The notes under the pieces are model-generated. The model had not been told where the DNA came from and did not search any database. It saw nothing but the letters and a program-made list of their open reading frames with translations. Source: Phoronis australis (taxonomy: Eukaryota; Phoronida; Phoronidae). From it: a stretch of 64,000 nucleotides of DNA. The translations under genes and the position numbers were made by a program. Shown piece after piece: positions 11,586 to 24,600 of this stretch. The DNA is taken from NCBI GenBank assembly GCA_002633005.1, contig NMRA01000160.1, positions 609,529 through 673,528 of the forward strand. The letters are read 5' to 3'. Numbering within the stretch: position 1 is the stretch's first letter; each line of letters opens with the position of its first letter.

Positions 11586-12506
11586 CCTTTGAAGGAGGCG
11601 TGATGTCCACGAGTTGCTAGGAATTTAAGTTTTGGAAGTAGTCCAGCAGACCAGATTTAATTCGAATACGACATAGCAACACTAAGTACTATGCTTATGG
11701 TGACCCACAAACATGCAACTTTAAATTAAATATATAAGACGTTAAGAGACGATTCAACGTGTCAAAACTGCCACTTCCACTATGGATTAGTACAACCAAT
11801 GACAACTGCACAATGAATTATTTCTTTCAACAGATGTGGAATCAAATTGAAACTTGACATTGAACTTTTTACGGGTTAAATGAAAACTGCATATGTGCGC
11901 ATGTGAGTCGAAGTTTGTGGGATAACCTTTCTTCTTGAAACATGTTGATTGCAAAGAAGTTTTGTTCACTGCAAATGAATAATTTCCCACAATCCACTGC
12001 ACGTCAATTGAAATACATGCGCGTTCCAACACAATATCAACCCTATGTAGTTGTCAGCCTTGGGGTGCACGCGCAACATTGCTCTTATCAATGCCATATT
12101 TTCTGTCCAGATATTTTGAGGAATGGGTGAGGGACAGGTGCGTAAGACTGATGTACAATTCACCTCCAGACAACTAGATGCTGTGTCGTTGCTGCCCGTG
12201 ATCGTACAAAGGTCGGTTGGTATGGTAAAATCTTACGAATCTGGGACAAACTATGGCCAAGAAAGGAAATTTTAATAAAAGATAAATGGCAACAGGTTAA
12301 TACTTTTATGCTCTTATCGAGTTCCTATCCACAGTTACCATTCAACTATATTTTGGAAACATTGTTGACAATCGCAATCAAATTATGTTTAGCTCTCGAA
12401 AAATGGTCCGTTTAAGCAACTATTTTTGTTCAGAATTGGTGAGATTTTACCATACAATCAGGTGTGAAATTGCTTAAAAAATCGAGTCATCATCCACAAG
12501 TCGAGT
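11586..12506. other. Intergenic/3' flank of the SHB-like gene
   Basis: No protein similarity recognised on either strand. On the minus strand an ATTAAA hexamer at 12271-12276 lies about 230 bases beyond the SHB-like stop and is a possible poly(A) signal. Bases 12380-12460 resemble the dispersed family I copies at 54190-54470 and 44165-44400. Confidence 0.35.
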
Positions 12507-12690
12507 TCATAGCATCTCGTAGATGATTGGATGAAGAAGGAGCATGTGATCGGCCCCCTTGATGTTCAACTTATTTATGGTGTAGTGGTGAATCATTTGA
12601 GGAATAGTATCAAAGGGCTGGCTGGCCTGACCGAGTATGTACTTATTTGCCCTGAATAGCACTTTCATGTGAATGAAGCCGGCTGCCCCT
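12507..12690 (-). CDS. SHB: SHB-like exon 8 (SH2 C-terminal half and stop)
   Basis: Acceptor TTCAATTTCAG, stop TGA at 12509-12507. Codes [60 protein letters not shown]. It tracks human SHB's QGFMHMK...KYVLGQ...PFDSVPEVIHYY...LPIKGAEHLSLLYP. The acceptor is only 46 bases from the end of the inserted repeat element at 12737-14271. Confidence 0.95.
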
Positions 12691-15600
12691 CTGAAATTGA
12701 AGAAAATACTGTGACAGATATCCGTCAAAAATCAAGAACAAGAGCAACGCAGAGCGTTGAAATGCGCCCATGAATGCATCGCAAATGGTGTGCTTCTCGG
12801 GGTGTTTATTTGTGTCATAAAAAGACCACTAGATGGTGCAAAATACTTCGAATCCATCAAAAAATGGGAAAATGTCACCATTTTTTAACAGAAAGTTACT
12901 TACCACATTTCATGAAAATCCGTCAAGGCACTTCAAAGAAACAGAGAAAAACGGTCCGTAAAAAATGAAATTGTCACTAGGGGGCACAGTGTTCATCAGA
13001 TCGGTCTGAAAGTCGTCATCTTCCGTTGTTAACTTCATATAAATGCACGTGCTAAATTTAAGATTCTGCTTAGGAGATACAGGTATGGGCGCAAAAAAAA
13101 ACAGTGGTGAATTTTGGGGGGGCAAGGGGGCCATGGCCCAGATACCATTTGGTAGTTCGGGGTGGCAATTGCTGACTGGCATATGCGTGCAACCAGGGGG
13201 CTCGGGAGGCGAATGCATAGGCCTTGAACAAATCTCGGTACCGCTTTTTTAGTAATAAGGTCCACAAACCCAAAAATGCGAGGCCTCTGCACCCCTACAT
13301 TTTAGGGTGGGCGCGCGCATATGGCGAAACTGGTTATTCCTGTGCCCTGGCCCCCCTAACTAAAAATCATGGATCCGCCCCTGAAAACTGCCACTGAGAG
13401 GCGCCACAGTAGTCAAAGTCGTCGGAAAATCATCGCCAATCGTCTTTTTCATAGTAAGAACATAGATTACGAGCCAATTTCCACAATCATCCTTAGAGTG
13501 GTTTGGTTGACGGAGGGACGGATGCCAAAAATAGACTCGATAACAACAAAAATGGCCGCTAGGTGGCGCAAAATACCTTAAATCAATCTGAAAATGAATG
13601 GTTAGCATCACCTCACTAATAGATATCTGCCAAATTTTTTGGAAATCCATTTAAGACTTTTGAAGATTCAGCGGTAAACGTAAAAAGCTAAAATTGCCAG
13701 TAGGGACACACCGGTAGTCCCATCTGTCCGAAAGTCTTCGTCATCCGTTGTCAACTTCATATAAATACATTTGCTAAACTTAATGATCCTATAGAGTGTT
13801 TAGGAGATACAGCCATGGGTGCAAAAACAAACAAAACTACCACCAGGAGGCGCCACAATAGTCAAAGTGGTCTGAAAATCATCGTCCTCTTCATAGTAAG
13901 AACATAGTACATGGAAATTTTCGCAATCCTTCTTAGAGACGCGCAAGTAGAAGGCACAAAATGCCTCAGATCCACCCGAAAAAGGGAAGATAACGTCACC
14001 TCATTAATAGATGCCTATGAGCCAAATTTATGAAAATTGGTTGAGGACCTTCGAAGATACAGAAGCAAACAAAAAACTAAAATTGCCACTAGGGGGCAAA
14101 GCAGTATTCAAGTCAGTCCGAAACTCGTCGCCCTCTATCTTCAACCCCATAGGAACACACCTGCCAAAATTTCAGTAAGATCCTGCAAGGGGCTTAGGAG
14201 ATACAGCTGCAGACGCCCAGACAGAGATGACGGCAATATGCACCCACATAAAATATGTGGGTGCATAAAAAGCAGAGGAATGATTAAGAAATACATGGCT
14301 ACAGATCAATGGACCCACTGGGCCTCAAATCTGTCAGTCAATTTAGAGCACCTATGGATCACGTTAATATTTTCTGTCCCTTTTCCAATCGAATTTTGGG
14401 GGGCAGCATTTTAATACGGGCAAATTCGTGTGTTACCTTAATATGTTAAATAATTAGTGATCTGCCTAAACAGCTAATGTCGTTTCAATTTAACCAAACA
14501 CATAAATCCATACACACCGCGCTAGTTAACATATCGTTAACACTCGTTTTGGTCACCGACATAAACTGTGATCAACTGCTCAACGTTGTTGTTATTCAAG
14601 ACAAAATCAAACTGGCCTAGTTGTGATAAAAATTTTAGTGCACCCGCAGTGCACAACTGAGCAAGCACAATGCATCAATGAAAAGTTTTACGAGCAAATG
14701 ACATGGGCTACTCTAAATCCGCCACTATATTTTACATTGAATTTCAGAGATAAAATTGTAACCAGGGATGAAACAGGAAAATTAAAACATTAACAGTTCA
14801 AGAGCGAAATTCTTATACAGTATTACCAAAATATCGACTTCTGCTAAAATAACACCATTTTTAGGTAACTGCCAAATGTCACTATTGACCTATCGCCAGG
14901 ATTTTGAGTGACGGCTGAACTGACCAACGTAGCATTCTTAGGTGGTAATGGTCGCCGGTGGCTGACCGAAAGTAAGCCAATTTTCTCAGCTATATACAAA
15001 AAACTTCACTCTTAAATTGTGAATCCAACAAACTTATTTGGTGACCAACAGTTCACGTTAAACAACAAATAATAAAAGTGTAACCTAATCCATGGACTTT
15101 AAGCATTCTGCTCCAAGTGATCTGGGATCTGTTATACGAAAAATGACTTGAGACTTAACACAGAAATTTGATCATGCGCTCTTCAAAACTATTTCATAAA
15201 AATAATGAAATGTCACGCGAGTGAAAGTGCAAAGTCTCTGAGAATATGCACAGAAATGTTAGATACCAAGATAATTTCAATAAATCATTTCCAGACTGCA
15301 ATGCGCTCACAATTACTTCATTGGGTAAACACCAAATTTCTGTCTTTAGTCTCCATTCACTTTCATGAAACAGACTCTTGGACTTTAAGCCACCAATACC
15401 TGTGATCGTGAATATGAACAAAACGAGGCCAAGTTTGTTTCATTATCCTCAAGCCATTAGGTTTTGACAAGTCACTTACAGGAGTCCCAGATTTTGAGAA
15501 CCAGTTCAACGCTCGTTATTCAGCACAGAAAACTGGCTCACAAAATGTGGACCCAATGCAACTGACTGTTACCTTTTGATACCTACTTTAGAGATAAAGA

Positions 15601-18600
15601 GAAGTCTGTTTTGTTGCTTTCGCTCTGCCTCACCAGGTAACTCCCTTCGCAGTGTACGCGCAGGAGTGACTCGGCATCCCCGCGGGTAATTGCACCATGA
15701 TACCAGCTGAAATGGACAGTGACACTTAGAGGAGCACACAAACACAAGCAAAACCCCTCGTGGAACCTTCACACGGGTAAGGCAGCACAAATGGATACAC
15801 GGCCATTACCACGTGGACGGAGGCCCCAGGGGTGATAGAATTTCCCTGGGAGTGGGGCATAAGGGGGCTATGACTCATCAGCTTACTGCAAAAAGTCTTG
15901 AGCCACTGTTGAATACTTCTGGTAATGCCACTGCTAATGGCACACGCTCATTCCAAACCCTATCTGAATATCTCTCGGTTAGTTTCAAATTCCACTCATA
16001 ATACTGTATATAACTGTGATGTCGCAGACTTACTAACAGACAGAAAGACTAACAACTGCAAAATATAACATCCTTCAGTTGGCAGATGTTATAACGATAA
16101 TACGGTACTAATGACAACAGTAATACAAATATTTTGTGCATCATTTACAACACTCACCGCTACTAGTATTCCTTTAACATTACGTACAAGAAATCAAATA
16201 CACCTGTGTCTCTAGACAGTCAGCTGTTTTTTTATTTGAATACAACAGCTATATAGAGTATGTAGGATTGGTTTATACAGCTTTACAAGCACTGCCAGCA
16301 TTATTTATACCTCTGTTCTGATAAGGGAATGCCAGGGTCTACCCTTTCGCCAACGGCGTTCTGAGCTTGACAACCCAGCTTAAAAGGGGTCGGTCTTTCC
16401 TTCCGGCGGCTACTGTCCTGCCGACCGCTGTGCGTGGGGGAGCTGGTTGACCACGACAAGTGACTCGCACTACTTTCTGGACGAGACCTCGCCGTGACTG
16501 ACTCATGTGTCATATCAAATGAGCCTGTAAAATATTTGAATTGATCAAGATAAATACGGGAAAGACAATAACCAGTACTAATGCCATCACAAACACGTGA
16601 TTTTATTTTAGTAAAACAAAACAACAAAAACACATACATTGGAATTAGAGCATATGTTTCAAGAGGTCATCCACGAATATTTAGTTATCAATCAAACATC
16701 CCTATGGGAGAATGCAATGCTCTATGGGAGAAGTACTATTTGTCAATTGAAGCATGGGTTTTTGAAAGCTAATTACAGCTAATAAAAAATTACTTGGGCA
16801 AATTCTAAGCTGAAATAAAATTACACACAAAATCTTATCTGTTGCACCCACTTTCAACTGAATTCGGCCAAAATATCTTGTGTGGTTTCCTGTGAGGGCC
16901 CTCTATACACTGGAACCACAACAACGCAGTTCCTTTCACACACTCAACGTGAACCTTACAAGTGAAAGACCAGTGACCTAAGGGGGGACTCTCACATAAC
17001 AGGGGTGAGTAGGGTCAAGCCGTCCAATTAGGGCTATTTTGCCTGTAAGAACTTCAATAGATGAGGAAAACAGGACGTGCTGCTCATAAGGGTAAAATGT
17101 CATGACCAGTTTACCTACGAAAGTTGTCTTTAGTTTTCCTATATAATTTCCTTCATAAGGGTATGTTTTGGGCTTTAGAAATTCTACAAAAGCTTCCTTT
17201 TTAAACTATACATATCTATACTCGGGGATTTTTAATAGTAATTCTAATATTTACAGCAAAAGATGGATGCATTGTTTACAACATAGCACCTCTCCTTGTA
17301 CTGTTTCAGGCTTAATAGGTTTAACATTCAGCTGTCAAAGAATCCTTACGAACGGCTTAGCTTTACGGAATTACCCCATCAAAAAGTTTTTTGTTTCTGG
17401 AACAAAAGCCTACAGAAGGTTGACTTTTAGCACATTACAAATGCCTTTTTCCTCGAGTCCGTTCCCTAAACCGATGAATATCCTAATTTTCCAGCAGCGC
17501 CTCTCGTCAAACAAACATAGTCACCCCTGGGTATTTTGCCTTCTTGGGAAGGTATTTTGCCATCCCAGGCAACGTCTTGAAAAGGTAACGTGGCCTTGTA
17601 TCCCTGGTATCGTCACAGGCAGGCAAATGAAGGAAGTGGGGTGGAGGATGTCATCAAATGGTATTATGTCGAGCTGCATTTTTCATCATTTCAGAGACTC
17701 ATTTTTGCCATTCCCTAGATATTATGCGAGTCTAGATTTTAATTCATAGACACCACCCCGGCACAATATAAAGAAGAAAACCCCAGAAGAGTCCACAAGT
17801 GTATCACTCTTCTGTTTGGTTCGTTTATACTAAATAGAATTTTCAATGAACATGTTTGTCATAAGAGCTTGACATCACACATTGGGTTGATAGAGTATCA
17901 CTACACAACACGGATACACTGTCATTTTCTTGACCTTAAGTGTACCCCAACTGAGGACATTTGAAGTTTCTTGGTCTTCAAGTCTATCCTAACAGAAGAC
18001 ATTTGAAGTTTTTGACCTTCAAGTATAACTTACCTGAAGACATTTGAAGTTTCTTGGCCTTCAAATCCCACGGTGCCTCGTACTCTTCTTGAGGTCTGTC
18101 ATCAGCCTGCGATGACACTTTAGACTGGCGACTAACATCAGGTGACCCCATGCCTGTAGGACCTCTCCGGGTCACCTCAGATTTCTACAAATAGCCCAAT
18201 AGTGCATGGTGCTCTGCACTTATATGATACCTATACACGTGCTGTAAGACTGCCTTCATTACTCAGAGTTGCATTTCTTCAAATATTTTCCTCTTTCATT
18301 ACCAAGGGTCCTAAAATGCTAAGTATGAAATCACTGCTTTCAAAAAATACTCGGTGAGCAAAGAAACATACAGGTGCATGAAAATAGTAAATGGAGGCAG
18401 TCGTCACATGACACACGTTATTTTTTGTCATAAAGTTCCTCATGCATGAAAATCTTTGCCCCAAACTAGTGAGTGCTGTTAATCCCTTTAATTAGCTATG
18501 AAAGTTTATCCGAACTTTTCGTGGACAATCAACAACGAAGACTTTAACATTTTGTGAAATATTCGTAACACAATCATAATAGCTTTCTTTGCTCACCAAC

Positions 18601-21600
18601 TGAAGGATTTTAAGTATACGGCTTAATAACATAAACCTTGACATTTTAAGACAAAATTTGCAGAATATACTTGGTAGTCACTTTTCAGAGTATAAAGCAT
18701 GTCGATGACAAAGAACATGAAAAACGCTGTAAATTTCAGTTTTAAATTAAATGTTCAAACCATCCTACACATGAGTACAACAAAAACACCACTGGAGTAA
18801 AGTGTCACAGTCATTCGGTTTTTAAGAGTTGTTACAATATCAGAAACACACAGTGACCAATATTTATCAATCCTACACAGTTAAATACCTTTATTTTTAA
18901 GGTTATAGGGGACCTTAGAAAAATGTCCACATTTGACAAAATTTGGAATATCATATCTCAGAAATGGCCTAAATAACCTAAAAATTGGTGCTAAACATAT
19001 GAGTCTGTATTGATTTTTGTTTTTTCCTAAAAGAGGTTTAGGGGTTCTGCCACTAAAGATGACCACGTAGCCAGCAACCTACCTGTTGGGCCTCTTTAGG
19101 AACCCTAGAACTCCTGTGCCCATCGTCATGTGAGTGAAATACAAAGGACTTGGAGGAAACACCTTCGACTTGCGAGTTCCTTACTGGAGGACTCTCCCTG
19201 GCCTCTATCCTGCTGCTTTGAGGTATACTCTTAGGTATGGCCATCCCGGGAGGGTTAGGTACGGCCAACCCAGGCTGGCTAGGTATAGCCATCCCTGGGG
19301 GCTTAGGTATTGCCATTCCGGGGGGTACTACCAAACCCGACTCAGACCGCGGCTGGTTCTGTTTCGACTTCTGAGCCTGCCGAATCTTGCTCTCCAATTC
19401 TTCTTGTTTCTGACCTAAATCCCATGGGTCTTCATAATTCGCCAGCTCTTCCTCAACAGGAGGCGTGTCGCGCCTCAAGGTGTCATGAAAGTGCGCAGAG
19501 AACTCGTTCTGGGTCGGAATAACCAGGTCATCCCCGGTGATCTTATCCTTCGTACTTGACCCATGTATGTTGACGTAGAGATGTTCCACTGTCTTACTTT
19601 GTCGATCCTCCTTAATACCTATGTTAACATAGCCAGGTAATGTTTTCCCTTCATCTTCGCTGCTTTCTGTGTCCAAGTCCTCTTCAATCACAACAACCTC
19701 CCCTTCCACTTTGCTGGGCACCTCAGATTGTGAACTCACTGAAAATGAAAATATAAAACCTTCCTTAAATAGATGGAAGAGGACTTAGTTAGCTCCTAAA
19801 GTGAGACTTATTACCTGAAGGTATTTTTATCAAATGCTTTAATTACCAGACCACACCCAGATTCCCTAACTCTCAAAAATCCTTCAAGCCGTAAACGACA
19901 GACCAATACTAATATTCACCAGACTAATCTCAAGTCATCCACATCCTTCCATTTACTATCTCTGCTCCACTCTCAGCCCTCCATTACTCTGTGACTACCG
20001 TATGGGCTACCTGTTCACTTAAACCATCTGCTCTGCCCCTCCCCCACCTAATGATTGCTGAAGCCCCAACTACAGAACCTTGGTCTTTATTAAAGTCTCC
20101 ATCCCCCCACTCAGCACCCTTCCTGCCCCCACTNNNNNNNNNNNNNNNNNNNNNNNNNNNNNNNNNNNNNNNNNNNNNNNNNNNNNTAACCCCACTCTGC
20201 ACCCTTCCTAACCCCACTCTGCACCCTTCCTACCCCCACTCTGCACCCTTCCTAACCCCACTCTGTGAGACTTGTGCCTTTAACTACTAACCTTGTTCAT
20301 TACATACCAAGTTTTTGCCCACTGCTCCACCCTCACTCTGGGACTAGTCAAGTCTCCACTACATGACCTTAAACTTTACTTACCAGTCTCCACCCTCTGC
20401 TCTGCTCACCCCGCCCGGCCCCTCAGTGACTGCTGTAGCCTCGACTACAGACAGAACTTTTAGCTTTACTTACCAGCCTCCGCCTCTTGCTCCACCCCCA
20501 TTCCAACTCCACTTTGTGACTGCTGTAGCCTCAGCTCGAGGGCCTTGGTCTTCCACTCCCACGGGGCATCATAGTCGTCCAGGGGCCTGTCGTCAACGGG
20601 GGCTGTCAATCTCAGCCTTTCCATGTCAGCGAACTGTTGTTGTATCACATGGCCTTCCCCACCTGCCTCCACGCTCTCATAAGGCTCATCATATACCTCA
20701 AGCACCTCTGACAGGGCAATAGACATTATACGTTAATTTACCATCATAGTATTCCTCAGCATGAGCAGTGTCTAACGCTTGGGATGCAAAATTTTAAGCC
20801 GAAATTATATTTTTCAAAATCTGAACTTTGGGTTCAGACTATTTTTCAATTCAACGTATTTCTGCAATTTCGCAACTGCTATGTCTTGTTACACCACGTA
20901 GCTGCTGTGGTTGAACTAAATGTACAGAGAATAAGCAAAAACATGTTTTAAAGTCCCTCCCCATGCACACACTTGTGGAGAAATTCGATTGCAAATGAAG
21001 CGGGTTTATAATGAGACCACAAAATTGGTCCCACATTGTTCACTACTCAAAACTAGAAATGGCTTCTGGGCCTGGGCTGAACTCATCAACAAATCAAAAC
21101 TCAGCACTGATTTCCATGTGTAACAGATAAACTTTATTTAACATTGATGGCACATTGAGTCACATGCTTCTCTCTGATCAAGTAATATAGAATTATTATA
21201 TTACACTGGAATATTACAATTAATATGAACATGTACACAATAAAATAAAAATATCACATAATTAAATCAAACTCAATTAAATTCAATTAAATCCAATTAA
21301 AATTAAAATACATTAAAATTACCATTGGAATTTTACATACTGGGGAGGTGAGATTTAAATTGTTTTTTAAACAAAACAAGACAGCACTGATTTCCATGTA
21401 TTGTGCCTACAGTCTCATCACAGTTATGGACAAAGCCTCACTTCAAATAATAAATCAAATAAACGGAATAAAATAAAATAGAAGACAAAGTTGCTCAGGC
21501 TTGAATTAAAATTAACTTTGTTTTCCCTCACACGAGCGATCGCCGACGTATAATGTGCACAATTTAACTCATCGGAATCACAATAGCAAAACCAAGGTAT

Positions 21601-24600
21601 TTTTCAAATAAAAATGAACGTGTCCCAACCAAGAAAAGAGAAAACTGAAATAAATCAAAATAAAATCAAATAAATTCTGATCTATTTTGTGCCAAAGGCA
21701 GTGTTGAAATAATCATTAGTCTATTTTTCAAACGCTGACTACCTTTGCAGTACACAATGAAAGCTTAAACAAATATTGCTTTATGACATCTACACAGTAC
21801 GAAAATAGTTCAGAATAGAATATGTTTTTTGTACCCTTCATCTTGTTTTTTATCCATCATATTGTGCAGGTGTTTTATCAGCGAGGAATTACCATATGAT
21901 CCGGCCTATCGGGGGAAGCAAATAAAGAGTCTTACCATCCTGCTCTTCATCATATGGCTCTGTGTACAAGTATCTCTCAGTGCTGCTGGGACTGGTTGGA
22001 ATATCGCCCACCTTTGCATCACAGGGGTCACTATAGTCCTCGGTGACAACAGGCTACAACCCAAATAATTGACTGTCACAAAATTTATTAAGCCACAGTT
22101 ACTTTGCACATAACTCACAGCCACCTCTTGAAATACCTGCACAGCGTTCTCTCTAAGCTTTGAGGTATTCACCCACAATGTACTCATCACCCCGTTACCA
22201 TGGAAATCACTATTTACTTCCAGACAGAACAGAAAGTATAACAATAATGAACTGGGCAAATGGAAAACAAACCATATTGTATATTTCCAAAGCAGTACTC
22301 CAAGTCAAAGGGGGTGCATAATTCACTAATCACAGGATTTCGTTGTCTGCCAATTCCAACTGCGGACTACAGGGATGAAATCCTGTTAGACATCCGTCAA
22401 CAGCAACCAATCACATAACGCATTATGGTACGTATACAAGCTCAAGGTGAATGCTTCGATACCAACACTACCTACGAATCACAACATCAAAATGATTGTC
22501 ATTTCTTTTTCATTAACGAACATATCGTTTGACAATGAGAGTGTCACAGGACAAGTGATTGTTTTCGAGGGCTAGGATGCCTGTAATCGGATTATTTCAC
22601 GAGGTCAATACTAGTATTGTTCAATAGTATTATAGTAACAAACTGAATTGAAACAGCTTGAGACAGACAGTCTGGTGTTGTTGTGGTAATTCCGCTCATA
22701 ACTTTCATGCTACAGGGCTCCCAGGGGTGTCTTTGATTGAAAATGACTGTCATCTTGTAACAGCAAAGGCAGTATTTCAAAAGAAAATAGTACTGGCAAA
22801 TAAAATGTATGCCTAACGGGAAATAATGCTGGCTAGCTCAATACGTCCAACAGAATCTAAGTACGCTAAATCTCATAAATTTCGGACAAAAATAATTTAT
22901 CAACTGAAAAAAGAAATTTTTTGATTTTCCACAGGCTTCTAATACCGTACTGAATGTCCGCAGTTTTTTAAAATAATATCCGGTGGTAGGTATAGTACAA
23001 ACCTTGAACATATAAAAGCACTACCTTATTGCTATATTATCTTTCAAGGGAAAATCATAAAAAATCACTGGTCCTTCATAATCTGTCCTCAAAATAATTA
23101 AGATTTCACCGTACTATTGCACACTAGAGCCCGAATGCATAAAAGCTGCACCTAGGATAACACCAATGATGTCACGTAATCACACGCAGGGCCCTCAATC
23201 CCTCGATTTCGGGGCTGAACGTCGGTCCCATTCCACTCTGACAAATAATTGTAAAATCATACGAAATTCTGCTTCTGAGTCCCGAAAAATTACCCTCAAG
23301 TGATTGAAAAATTTTCCTCGAGCTTCGAGGCACTTGTAACTTGCACAGCTGATAATTTGAATCAGCACAAAAAGTTAGTTTTGGCTCTTTGAGGCAGAGC
23401 CTACGAGGGCTTGCAATGGGGGGGGTGCTGTTGATAGTGATTGGGTGATGGAGAGGGGTAGAATTGTCCCCTCACCCAAAAATTCCCCTCAGAAGGCACA
23501 GGCACCTTTCACCTCAGGTGGTCAAGGGCCCTGATACAGCAGGTTGCTTACATTGTACAATACTTTTGATGTCTTGCAAAGACCAAGTTCTTCCGGCAAA
23601 TAATTCTTTTAGTTTTGTACATCTCATCCCAGTACGGCTCATAGCAGTTCCTCCATGTCAGGTTAAAAAAATCATGATTTTCAAGAAAACAGACAGTTGG
23701 CTTCAAACAGTTACGGATTATTTTCACGGAGATCAACAATGCTTTTGAAAAGTACGCTGTTCATGAGTTGGCCATTAGTATTTAATGTGTATTACAAAAA
23801 AACATATGAGTCAATAAAACCTATCATAATGGCACGTTACTACGTGGTCATTTTCGGTCAACCTTTGAGAAGTCCACTCATGTTTCAACAAGAAAATTTT
23901 TAATCGTCAGCTCACTTAAAGTGTACATTTTCTGATCCTCTAATACCGATGAAACAATATCAGTGTAAAACAACGTGTCAAGTGTCAAGTTTTGTTTTGA
24001 ACAAGAATTGAAGTGTCGAAAATCAAAATGCTGAGTAATGGCTCCCTAAAGGTACAGAAAATTTGCCATACAATAGATCACTAAATATTGGCGTTCTCTA
24101 TAGTAATAACAGCGAAAAAGAGATTTTTGTTTGATACCGACTGAGAGTTGATAAGCAGAAATTCGCTACCACATAGTGGTTCATGGATTTAAGAAAGAGG
24201 AATAAATCCCTATGTCAATCCCTCCCATTGTTTGATTAAGTTAAGTTTACAAATCTATTTTTAGCATTTTGACATCAGCTAGGATCGAAATTGTCCAGCT
24301 TTATCAGTCACAGCCACCGACTTTACAGCCGCGGATTCTCCTTCATCCATGGATATTGCAAGAGATTTGTCTTTCTCTATTAGACATTCGTACATAACCC
24401 ACTGAACATCAGTGAAAAATTGCTGGTATTATGATTGCAGGAAAAGTGTTAAAATGCTGTTCACACTACTAGGTTGAAACCTCCCATCCGCATAACATGG
24501 GATCTGTAGGTGGCGCTGCATGCCTGTCCACCAAAGATGTGATTGCCAACTGATGGTATAGTGAATTTCAATACAGCACGGCTATTTCGAAAGTCAATTG

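Larger units (their letters stand above)
19960..20560 (-). repeat. Tandem array derived from the 3' end of SHB-like exon 3
   Basis: The block that ends exon 3 ('tgactgctgtagcc', 'ctttacttaccag' on the plus strand, i.e. coding end plus donor) recurs at 20370-20448 with an intact GTAAGTAAAG donor, and in decayed form around 20020-20110 and 20300-20360. Period is near 100 bp. It encloses a 22-bp sub-array and an assembly gap. Confidence 0.65.

Noticed and set aside
2790-14271. One giant transposon with 1.5-kb inverted terminal repeats enclosing the last TM6SF exons
   Set aside because: Each end region is itself a complete element with two distinct termini, and a further copy lies between; independent insertions in opposite orientation explain it better.
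19134-19522. Plus-strand frames opposite SHB-like exon 4
   Set aside because: They are shadows of the proline/repeat coding sequence on the minus strand, which matches known motifs and splice phases.
19991-20722. Plus-strand Pro/Ser-rich frames across the intron 3 array
   Set aside because: They run through an assembly gap and a C-rich minisatellite and oppose exon 3.
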